DNA of 5,333 nt, from the NCBI GenBank assembly GCA_002428405.1, contig DIWD01000043.1, positions 178 through 5,510 on the forward strand. The letters run 5' to 3'. The translations under genes and the position numbers were made by a program. The stretch's first letter is position 1. Each line of letters opens with the position of its first letter. The stretch is from a bacterium UBA6115 (GTDB lineage: Bacteria; Bacillota_A; Clostridia; Christensenellales; Aristaeellaceae). Positions 1 to 4,971 of the stretch are shown in pieces. The notes beneath the pieces were generated by a model. The model ran no database searches. It saw nothing but the letters and a program-made list of their open reading frames with translations, and was not told where the DNA came from.

Positions 1-2
1 AA

Positions 3-44
3 CTCCCCGGGCGGGGTTTGGGGATGCAGTCCCCAGGCATCCTC
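3..44. repeat. GC-rich overlapping inverted repeats; possible csbD terminator or palindromic repeat edge
   Basis: Three hairpin elements crowd this stretch. CCCC (5-8) pairs with GGGG (13-16) around a four-base loop. TGGGGA (19-24) pairs perfectly with TCCCCA (30-35) around a five-base loop. GGATGC (22-27) pairs perfectly with GCATCC (37-42) around a nine-base loop. The last two share bases, so only one can form at a time. The region lies directly downstream of the csbD-like stop codon on the minus strand, where a terminator would be expected, but no U-rich tract is visible before the window ends. Stacked G4/C4 palindromes like this are also typical of dispersed intergenic repeats in GC-rich genomes. 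No gene start is visible in 1-85; short frames open to the left edge cannot be judged. Confidence 0.4.
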
Positions 45-85
45 AGGTACTTCTCCGGTCGCAGCGATAAGGTCTCAATTTGATA

Positions 86-346
86 TCAGCGCTTTTTGTG
101 CAGGTCCTTCCTGACCGTTTCGGCAGCGTCGCGCACCGCGTCCTTCGTGTCGGCGACGGCTCCCTTGGCCTTGCCGATCACCTTGTCCGCCTGGCCCTCC
201 GCCTTCATCTTGGTATTGCCGGTTACCTTGCCGACCGCTTCCTTGATGGCGCCCTTGGCCTCCTGCGCCTTGGCCTTGGTCTTGTCCAGAACGGTCTGCG
301 CCTCCTGCTTCAGGTTCTTTCCGAAGGATTTCTTCTTCTTATCCAT
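86..346 (-). CDS. CsbD-like general stress protein
   Basis: Small (86 residues), very lysine-rich protein (21 Lys) with no Cys, Trp, Tyr or Pro. Residues about 31-62 match the CsbD/YjbJ core, with KGAIKEAVGKVTGN followed by KMKAEGQADKVIGKAKG. Family members are small, abundant, probably helical cytoplasmic proteins induced by general stress; their molecular role is not established. The protein is longer than the usual 60-70 residues because about 30 charged residues precede the core and a basic tail (ending HKKR) follows it. The Ala/Lys/Glu-rich helical composition also resembles LEA-type desiccation proteins. The start ATG follows GGGG with a five-base spacer. It appears to be a single-gene unit: a promoter candidate lies about 57 bases upstream, and hairpins follow the stop. 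The family call is secure; a physiological role in this organism is inferred only. Confidence 0.9.
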   Translation of the reverse strand: MDKKKKSFGKNLKQEAQTVLDKTKAKAQEAKGAIKEAVGKVTGNTKMKAEGQADKVIGKAKGAVADTKDAVRDAAETVRKDLHKKR

Positions 347-402
347 CTTTACCCCATCCTTTCATGGTCCGGGGCTCTGCGCATTCCGCAGGGCTTTATT
401 AG

Positions 403-431
403 AATATACCAGGGGCAGGGACGGATGAAAC
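403..431 (-). promoter_or_regulatory. Promoter candidate for the csbD-like gene (extended -10, sigma-B-like spacing)
   Basis: On the minus strand there is a TATATT -10 box (403-408) preceded by TGG (409-411), giving an extended -10 motif TGnTATATT. The -35 region is weak for a housekeeping sigma factor: GTTTCA at 426-431 with a 17-base spacer. Read differently, GTTTCA (426-431), 14 bases, then TGGTAT (406-411) resembles the Bacillus sigma-B pattern GTTT-N12..14-GGGTAT. Either reading places the transcription start near 396, with a leader of about 50 bases. The interval 347-453 otherwise shows only a weak four-pair hairpin at 435-445 that could end the methyltransferase transcript. Confidence 0.4.
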
Positions 432-453
432 AAAGGGCCTTGCCCCCACGGGG

Positions 454-1284
454 TCATTTTTCAAGCAGGACGGCCAGCGCCGGGGAATCCTCGCTGTACG
501 GCGTCCCGGCCACATCGCCGTAAACCTGGACCATGCGGAACCCGGCCCGCTCCGCTTCCTGCCTGATGGTGTCCGGGCTGAAGCAGCGGTTCCAGATGTA
601 ATAGCTCCTCACTTCGTTTTCCGTAATGACCACCGCCTGGTACAGGGTGGTGTGTTCCGGGTATTTCAGGAGGGCGTTGAAGCAAAGGTGCTTTTCACCG
701 CTCCAGAATCCGCCGTCAGGAAAGGCCTCCCAGGTCCGGCTCTCCCGGAAATCGTCGTAAAGCCTGTGGGAGTGGACGTCCAGCAGGAAGCGCCCGCCGG
801 GCCGGAGGGCGTTATACGCCTTGTCCATCAGCGTCTTTCGCCCCTCGTCACTCAGCGCGCCGTAATCGCAGTAGATCATCACGGCCAGGTCCTGCGGGCC
901 GGGCAGGTCCGCCTTCAGGTAGTCCGCGCGCAGGTAAGTGATCTTCAGGCCCTCCTGCGCCGCGCTCTCCCGCGCGTAGTCTATCGAGCGCGCGGAAAAA
1001 TCCACCCCGGTGACCGCGAACCCGGCTTTGGCGAAACGCCGGGCGTACAGCCCCGGCCCGCAGCCAAGGTCCATAAGCCGGGGATAGCGTTCCGGCGGGC
1101 TGATTTCCCTGATCCACCGGACGGACTCATCCATGAAGGCCGGTTTCCGGCTGGCCAGCTCCGTGTCCGGGTCCAGGTGGGTCTTCAATAGCTGAGACGA
1201 AATGTAGGGGTCGACCCAGAAGCTCTCTCCCCCGGACGCGTGCATCGGTGGCGGCGCGAGCAACCCTGAAAGGCGGTCGAACAC
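454..1284 (-). CDS. Class I SAM-dependent methyltransferase
   Basis: Predicted 276-residue cytoplasmic methyltransferase with a Rossmann-like SAM-binding fold. SAM-binding motif I is DLGCGPG at residues 72-78; the acidic residue ending strand 2 is Asp95 (VTGVD), which should hold the SAM ribose. MIYCDYGAL (136-144) occupies the motif IV position, and RPGG (161-164) is the usual post-motif turn. The C-terminal part (YYIWNRCF at 228-235, then AGFR at 247-250) follows the layout of a Bacillota methyltransferase family whose members begin with an FWxDxxIS segment; here it is FWVDPYIS at 22-29. The substrate is unknown. The reading frame is open to 1509, but GTG at 1284 is chosen because GGGAGG lies five bases upstream, family similarity begins soon after it, and a strong promoter (1335-1364) lies inside the longer frame. 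It is divergent from the transglutaminase-like gene, with no partner in an operon. Confidence 0.88.
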   Translation of the reverse strand: MFDRLSGLLAPPPMHASGGESFWVDPYISSQLLKTHLDPDTELASRKPAFMDESVRWIREISPPERYPRLMDLGCGPGLYARRFAKAGFAVTGVDFSARSIDYARESAAQEGLKITYLRADYLKADLPGPQDLAVMIYCDYGALSDEGRKTLMDKAYNALRPGGRFLLDVHSHRLYDDFRESRTWEAFPDGGFWSGEKHLCFNALLKYPEHTTLYQAVVITENEVRSYYIWNRCFSPDTIRQEAERAGFRMVQVYGDVAGTPYSEDSPALAVLLEK

Positions 1285-1289
1285 AGGCA

Positions 1290-1295
1290 CCTCCC
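1290..1295 (-). promoter_or_regulatory. Shine-Dalgarno site that fixes the methyltransferase start
   Basis: Minus-strand GGGAGG with a five-base spacer to GTG at 1284. A second in-frame GTG at 1290 overlaps this site and is therefore unusable. This site decides the start over upstream in-frame codons, none of which would lie downstream of the promoter at 1335-1364 with a comparable ribosome site. Confidence 0.75.
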
Positions 1296-1334
1296 ATAAA
1301 CGTTGATTGGAATGATTTATCCTTGTCCGGGCGC

Positions 1335-1364
1335 ATTGTACCCCCGGGCCGCCGGAAAGGTCAA
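1335..1364 (-). promoter_or_regulatory. Housekeeping-type promoter of the methyltransferase gene
   Basis: Minus-strand TTGACC (1359-1364) and TACAAT (1335-1340) are separated by 18 bases. Each box differs from the sigma-70/sigma-A consensus at one position. The predicted transcription start is near 1328, giving a leader of about 44 bases before the GTG at 1284. Confidence 0.65.
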
Positions 1365-1404
1365 CTGCCGCCTGCCGGGCCGGAAAAAGATTGCCCTGAC
1401 CCCA

Positions 1405-1433
1405 TTTACCGCCCTCATGCCGGGTGATAGAAT
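1405..1433 (+). promoter_or_regulatory. Promoter candidate of the transglutaminase-like gene
   Basis: Plus-strand TTTACC (1405-1410), a 17-base spacer, and TAGAAT (1428-1433) preceded by TGA, giving an extended -10 (TG at 1425-1426). The start would be near 1440, leaving a leader of about 73 bases. It lies about 40 bases beyond the divergent methyltransferase promoter, so the two -35 boxes face away from each other within a shared control region. Confidence 0.5.
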
Positions 1434-1513
1434 ACTGCGTGACTGATGATCCCTTTTGACCGCATGAGAATATGACCATTGCAGACCGGACGGATGACGG
1501 AAAGGGCAAGCAG

Positions 1514-2593
1514 ATGAAACACCTGAAAGGGTTTGCCGTGATGACGGTCCTGGCGCTTGCGCTGGTATTGGTGATACCGGCCGGCTGCCTGAAAGCGGAG
1601 GCCGCGCCGGAAACGGCGGACGAGGCGCTCTATCACATCGATTACACCTACACGCGCGAACTGATCACCGTGTACTACCACCTGTACGGAAGCGTGCTGG
1701 ACGACTTCGCGGTCATCAATCTGACCAACCGCGGCGATGAGACGGCGGTATTCCTGGTGGAAACGCAGATAGACGGATACAGCGCCGTTTCCACCGACAC
1801 GGCGGAGGTCAAGCCGGGCGAGACGGTGGAAGTGCGGCAGAACCCGCGGCTGATCCCGGAATCCATGGAGAAATTGAACGCCCAGCGCTACGCGAATTTC
1901 CTCATCCGGGTCACGCTGCTGCAGGACGGCGAGGATGAGGTCCTGCTGACTGAAAGCAGCGAGATCCTGCTGTATTCCCGCCGCGACTACACCTGGGTGG
2001 ATGGGTTTGACGTGCAGGGGAACCAGGACCTGCTGGCCGCCTTCGTCACCCCGAATGACCCCGCGGTGGAGGAACTGCTGCGCCGCGCGGCCGATTACAC
2101 CAAGTCAGGGCAGATCTGGTCGCGCTACGGCGAAGCGTATGATGAGGGCGGCGGCGTCTGGGACCGGCTGCAGGCGGTCTGGCAGGCGGAGAAGGAGTAC
2201 GACCTGACCTACCTGAGCACCTGGGTCTCCTTTACACCGGAATCCTCCCAGCGCATCCGGCTGCCCTATGAGGTGCTGGAGCAGTCCGGCGGCAACTGCA
2301 TCGAGCTGGTGTTCCTCTTCGCGTCCGCGGTGGAGGCGATGGACATGGAAAGCTGCATCGTCCTCGTCCCGGGGCACTCCTATCTGGCTGTGCGCACGGA
2401 CGCGGAGAACGCCCAGTACTATTTCATCGAAACCACGCTCATCGGCCAGGCTGACTTTGAGGAAGCGGTCGACCACGGCCTTTCAAGCTGGGAAGAGGAC
2501 GGGCCGAAACTGGAAGCGGGGGAAGAATACTATGGCTGGGTCAACCTTATCGATGCCCGCGATAATGGCATCCTGCCGCTACCCTGGCGCTGA
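1514..2593 (+). CDS. Exported transglutaminase-like (Cys-His) domain protein
   Basis: Predicted 359-residue exported protein. Residues 1-23 form a signal segment (positive MKHLK, then a hydrophobic stretch). Cleavage is ambiguous: IPAGC at 21-25 is a poor lipobox with Pro at -3, while AEA before Ala31 suits ordinary signal peptidase. Residues about 40-155 look like a beta-sandwich (alternating strands, VKPGETVEV at 99-107). The C-terminal part resembles transglutaminase-like peptidases: GGNC with candidate nucleophile Cys262, PGH with His288, and IETT with Glu306 where Asp is usual. It could be a peptidase, a crosslinker or a binding protein; no substrate can be named. An in-frame ATG at 1472 has no ribosome site, whereas ATG at 1514 follows AAAGGG by seven bases and begins the signal sequence. 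The gene is alone on its strand and ends at a shared terminator. Confidence 0.82.
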   Translation: MKHLKGFAVMTVLALALVLVIPAGCLKAEAAPETADEALYHIDYTYTRELITVYYHLYGSVLDDFAVINLTNRGDETAVFLVETQIDGYSAVSTDTAEVKPGETVEVRQNPRLIPESMEKLNAQRYANFLIRVTLLQDGEDEVLLTESSEILLYSRRDYTWVDGFDVQGNQDLLAAFVTPNDPAVEELLRRAADYTKSGQIWSRYGEAYDEGGGVWDRLQAVWQAEKEYDLTYLSTWVSFTPESSQRIRLPYEVLEQSGGNCIELVFLFASAVEAMDMESCIVLVPGHSYLAVRTDAENAQYYFIETTLIGQADFEEAVDHGLSSWEEDGPKLEAGEEYYGWVNLIDARDNGILPLPWR

Positions 2594-2607
2594 AAAGTAA
2601 AATAGAA

Positions 2608-2635
2608 AACCCCCGTGCATACAGGCGCGGGGGTT
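2608..2635 (-). terminator. Rho-independent terminator between convergent genes
   Basis: AACCCCCG (2608-2615) pairs with CGGGGGTT (2628-2635). The stem continues inward through one T-G wobble and two more pairs to a six-base loop (2619-2624). Read on the minus strand, the hairpin is followed by TTTTCTATTTTACTTTT, a good U-rich tail, so it should stop the carboxypeptidase transcript ending at 2660. In the plus direction only TTGATAAAT follows, so it is probably weaker for the transglutaminase-like gene ending at 2593. Confidence 0.8.
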
Positions 2636-2659
2636 GATAAATATTGGATTAAACGGCTC

Positions 2660-3397
2660 CTATTGCCCGGGGGCGGGATGGCTTTGCTGCCAGAGCAGTT
2701 TGAGATAATCTATATAGATTTCAAGCGGGACGTCCATCTTCGTGATGTCTTTCGCGTGGTCCGGCCCCACATAGCGGATGTGCCACGGCTCCCCCTGGTA
2801 CCCCGTGACGTCCGTCCACTCCTCCTTGTAGCGGATGATAAAGCCGTATTCCGCGCAGTGCGCCGCCACCCACTTACCTTCCTTTTTCTTCGCGAAGGAG
2901 GAGCTCAGATCGCCTTCCAGGGAGGCGCAGGACAGGTCCGCCGCCAGGCCCAGCTGATGCTCGCTGGCGCCCGCCTGGGCGCTCATCATGCTGGCGAGCG
3001 CTTCGCCTTTACTTTCAACAGAACGCGCGTAGATATACTTCTGCGCCTGATAGGAGCGGTATTCCGACACGGCGATGAGCGACAGCCCTTGCGACTTGGA
3101 ATCGGCGAACATCGCTTCCAGCGCCACGGCGGCCGGCATCTGCAGGCCGACCTCCGCGTTCTTTTTCGTCTTCACATTAGGCGTGACCACCCTGGGCTTG
3201 AAGGAGGAAGGGAGTTTATTCCACCGGTTGACCAGGCGCAGCAGAGGGTCATTGGCCGGGTCCATGGCAAGGGGCGGCTCCCGCGAGGGATACATCGCCA
3301 GAAGGTCCTGAGCCGACGGCAGCCGTTTGGCCATGGCGGGCAGGGCGAAAAGCAGGCATAAGGAAAAGACCAGGACGGCAGTCAAAGCCTTTCTCAT
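2660..3397 (-). CDS. M15 family (VanY/DacB-type) D-alanyl-D-alanine carboxypeptidase
   Basis: Predicted 245-residue exported zinc peptidase that would remove the terminal D-Ala from peptidoglycan stem pentapeptides. Residues 1-23 are a clear signal peptide (MRK, hydrophobic core, AMA before Lys24). M15B motifs are intact: SEYRSYQAQ at 111-119 with Arg114, SEHQLGLAAD at 145-154 supplying zinc ligands His147 and Asp154, and EPWH at 203-206 supplying catalytic Glu203 and third ligand His206. Chromosomal members of this family are common housekeeping wall enzymes, so this does not indicate glycopeptide resistance: no vanHAX or vanRS genes are present here. ATG at 3397 is preferred because AGAGG lies six bases upstream; ATG at 3403 (two residues longer) is possible but sits directly against that site. 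The gene has its own promoter downstream of mutT and a terminator after its stop. Confidence 0.92.
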   Translation of the reverse strand: MRKALTAVLVFSLCLLFALPAMAKRLPSAQDLLAMYPSREPPLAMDPANDPLLRLVNRWNKLPSSFKPRVVTPNVKTKKNAEVGLQMPAAVALEAMFADSKSQGLSLIAVSEYRSYQAQKYIYARSVESKGEALASMMSAQAGASEHQLGLAADLSCASLEGDLSSSFAKKKEGKWVAAHCAEYGFIIRYKEEWTDVTGYQGEPWHIRYVGPDHAKDITKMDVPLEIYIDYLKLLWQQSHPAPGQ

Positions 3398-3403
3398 ACG
3401 CAT

Positions 3404-3428
3404 CCTCTCCCCCGCGGCCCCCCGGCCG
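3404..3428 (-). promoter_or_regulatory. Leader hairpin and ribosome site of the carboxypeptidase gene
   Basis: On the minus strand GGGGGAGAGG (3404-3413) is the ribosome site. Just upstream, CGGCC and GGCCG (3415-3419 and 3424-3428) form a five-pair, all-GC hairpin with a four-base loop. The stem stops one base short of the purine tract, so it does not mask it outright but could affect access or transcript stability. A regulatory role is inference. Confidence 0.35.
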
Positions 3429-3449
3429 GATCGTGTGTCATCTTCAGTT

Positions 3450-3478
3450 ATTCTATCGCCGGGCGTCCGGGCAGTCAA
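3450..3478 (-). promoter_or_regulatory. Promoter of the carboxypeptidase gene, overlapping the mutT stop
   Basis: Minus-strand TTGACT (3473-3478), a 17-base spacer, and TAGAAT (3450-3455) make a near-consensus housekeeping promoter. The TGA inside the -35 box is the mutT stop codon (3475-3477). The start would be near 3443, with a leader of about 46 bases. The carboxypeptidase can therefore be transcribed independently of murG-mutT; no terminator separates them, so readthrough is also possible. Confidence 0.65.
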
Positions 3479-3858
3479 TCATCCTGCTTGAGCTGTTGGA
3501 TGATCTCCCTGTCCGCCGGGCAGAAGTCATACCCGGACAGCTCCGCTGGCGTGACCCAGCGGATGTCCGTGTGCTCCAGCCGCTCCGGCCGTCCTTCCTT
3601 GATGCGGGCGTGGTACAGGGTCAGGCGAACCTGAAGATCAGGATACTGGTGCACGACTTGGCAGTACGCCTCGCCGACTTCCAGCCTGATATTTAATTCT
3701 TCCTCGCACTCGCGCAAAAGCGCTTCCCCCTGCGTCTCCCCCGGGTCCACCTTGCCGCCAGGGAACTCCCACAGCAGCGCGCGCGCCTTGCCGACAGGCC
3801 GCTGGCAGATGAGGATGCGACCATCCTCCCGGATGAGCGCCGCGACGACCTCGGTCAT
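3475..3858 (-). CDS. MutT-type Nudix hydrolase
   Basis: Predicted 127-residue cytoplasmic Nudix pyrophosphohydrolase, close to the usual MutT length. The Nudix box spans residues 35-57: Gly35, Glu41, then RECEEELNI at 49-57, so the metal-binding glutamates (Glu50, Glu53, Glu54) are present. It departs from the consensus with Cys51 at a usually aliphatic site and Asn56 for Gly. The opening (VVAALI at 4-9, ILICQR at 15-20), WEFPGGK at 30-36 and the C-terminal FCPADREIIQQL (112-123) match MutT/8-oxo-dGTP or (d)CTP diphosphatase relatives. Sanitising oxidised or non-canonical nucleoside triphosphates is the likely role; the exact substrate cannot be read from sequence. The start ATG overlaps the murG stop as ATGA, with GGGGA six bases upstream, indicating translational coupling. 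Confidence 0.9.
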   Translation of the reverse strand: MTEVVAALIREDGRILICQRPVGKARALLWEFPGGKVDPGETQGEALLRECEEELNIRLEVGEAYCQVVHQYPDLQVRLTLYHARIKEGRPERLEHTDIRWVTPAELSGYDFCPADREIIQQLKQDD

Positions 3859-4928
3859 CGCCTGTCCCCGCTGAGCGCATGGATCAATCCCATGACCGCC
3901 TCGGTGCCTTCCGCCGGGGGGGCCTTCCGCATCATTCCGCGGATCCCGTCCGCCCGGCCCATCAGGTCAAACAATACCGCCGCCAGGGTATCCGGGGTCA
4001 GCTTTTCCTGGGGCAGCACCATGGCCAGCCCGCGCTTCTCATAGTCTTCCGCGTTGAGGATCTGGTCGCCCCGGCTGGCGCCCTTGGGGTAGGGCACCAG
4101 CAGCATGGGTTTCCCCAGCGCCAGGAACTCGCCGATGGCGGTCGCCCCGGCGCGGGAGAGCACCAGGTCCGCCGCGGCCAGCGCGTCGGGCAGCCCCGCG
4201 TCAAGGTATTCCGCCTGGAAGTAGCCCGGCGTGCCGTCCAGTTTTTCATCCCGTTTGCCCTTGCCGCACAGGTGCAGCACGTCCATTTTGGGCAGCAGTT
4301 CTTTCAGCGCGCCGCGCAGGGCCTCGTTCACCGACTGCGCGCCCTGGCTGCCGCCCATCATGAGCAAAACGGGCTTGTCCCCTGAAAAACCGGCCAGTTT
4401 CAGCCCCGCGTCCCGGGAACCGGAAAACAGTTCCGCCCTCATGGGCGTGCCGGTGTATACACCCTTTTTGCCCAGCGCCGCGGCGCATTCCGGGAAGGTC
4501 GCCGCCACCTTTTTGGCGAAGCGCGCGCTGATGCGGTTGGCCAGCCCCGGGGTCAGGTCGCTCTCATGCGCCAGCACCGGGATACGCCTCATCCACGCCG
4601 CCGCCACCACGGGCACGGCGACAAAGCCGCCCTTGGAGAACACGATGTCCGGCCGGATCCGCCCCAGGATCCGATATGCCTGAAAAAAGCCCGCCAGAAC
4701 GCGGAAGGGGTCTGTCAGGTTGCGCAGGGAGAAATAACGGCGCAGCTTGCCGGAGGAAATGGCATGATAGGCCACTCCAGCCCGCCCCTGCATCAGACCG
4801 CGCTCAATGCCGTCCTTCGTACCGATATAATGCGTCTGCCAGCCCTCCTTTATCAGGCGGGGCAGCAGCGCCAGGTGCGGGGTGACGTGTCCGGCGGTCC
4901 CCCCGCCGGTTAAGACGATGGTTTTCAT
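3855..4928 (-). CDS. murG: MurG, UDP-GlcNAc:lipid I N-acetylglucosaminyltransferase
   Basis: Predicted 357-residue GT-B glycosyltransferase, the normal MurG length. It adds GlcNAc from UDP-GlcNAc to lipid I at the inner face of the membrane, forming lipid II. Diagnostic motifs are GGGTAGHVTP (8-17), SKGGFVAVP (98-106), HESD (121-124), GGSQGAQSVN (192-201), RAGATAIGE (259-267) and GDQILNA (287-293). HESD rather than the HEQN of E. coli, with SSGKLRRY at 58-65, is the form I associate with Clostridia and some bacilli. ATG at 4928 is chosen because the family begins at MKTIVLTGGG; a frame-compatible ATG at 4961 adds 11 unconserved residues and has no ribosome site. The site at 4928 is itself weak (GGGA, nine-base spacer). 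It lies 43 bases after a potC-like gene and overlaps mutT, not in a division/cell-wall cluster. Confidence 0.95.
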   Translation of the reverse strand: MKTIVLTGGGTAGHVTPHLALLPRLIKEGWQTHYIGTKDGIERGLMQGRAGVAYHAISSGKLRRYFSLRNLTDPFRVLAGFFQAYRILGRIRPDIVFSKGGFVAVPVVAAAWMRRIPVLAHESDLTPGLANRISARFAKKVAATFPECAAALGKKGVYTGTPMRAELFSGSRDAGLKLAGFSGDKPVLLMMGGSQGAQSVNEALRGALKELLPKMDVLHLCGKGKRDEKLDGTPGYFQAEYLDAGLPDALAAADLVLSRAGATAIGEFLALGKPMLLVPYPKGASRGDQILNAEDYEKRGLAMVLPQEKLTPDTLAAVLFDLMGRADGIRGMMRKAPPAEGTEAVMGLIHALSGDRR

Positions 4929-4971
4929 GTTTTGTTGTCCCGCTTCATCCACATTTGACATAATATGAACG

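Noticed and set aside
435..445. Small hairpin GGGC/GCCC followed by TTTGTTT on the minus strand after the methyltransferase stop
   Set aside because: Only four pairs with a three-base loop; too weak to call a terminator, although its position is right.
652..1191. Plus-strand open frame of 179 codons opposite the methyltransferase
   Set aside because: It mirrors a gene with intact motifs, its protein is rich in Arg/Pro/Val/Gln with no recognisable domain, and no ribosome site is seen; long antisense frames are expected in GC-rich coding DNA.
2615..3361. Plus-strand open frame of 248 codons opposite the carboxypeptidase
   Set aside because: It starts inside the terminator hairpin, is Arg/His/Gly-rich with no family resemblance, and lies opposite a gene with all M15 catalytic motifs.
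2660..3397. Possible vancomycin resistance (vanY) locus
   Set aside because: Only the carboxypeptidase is present; no ligase, dehydrogenase, dipeptidase or two-component genes are nearby, and this family is common as housekeeping wall enzymes.
3879..4385. Plus-strand open frame of 168 codons opposite murG
   Set aside because: Antisense shadow of a strongly conserved gene; composition (Gln, His, Arg, Val) is typical of reverse-strand readthrough of GC-rich codons.
4929..4961. Longer murG start at ATG 4961
   Set aside because: The 11 extra residues are unlike MurG N-termini and no ribosome site precedes 4961; the family begins at MKTIVLTGGG.
4955..4966. TTGACA directly followed by TAATAT on the plus strand
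   Set aside because: The two promoter-like boxes touch, with no spacer, and no -10 box lies 16-18 bases from TTGACA; it also points into the antisense of potC.
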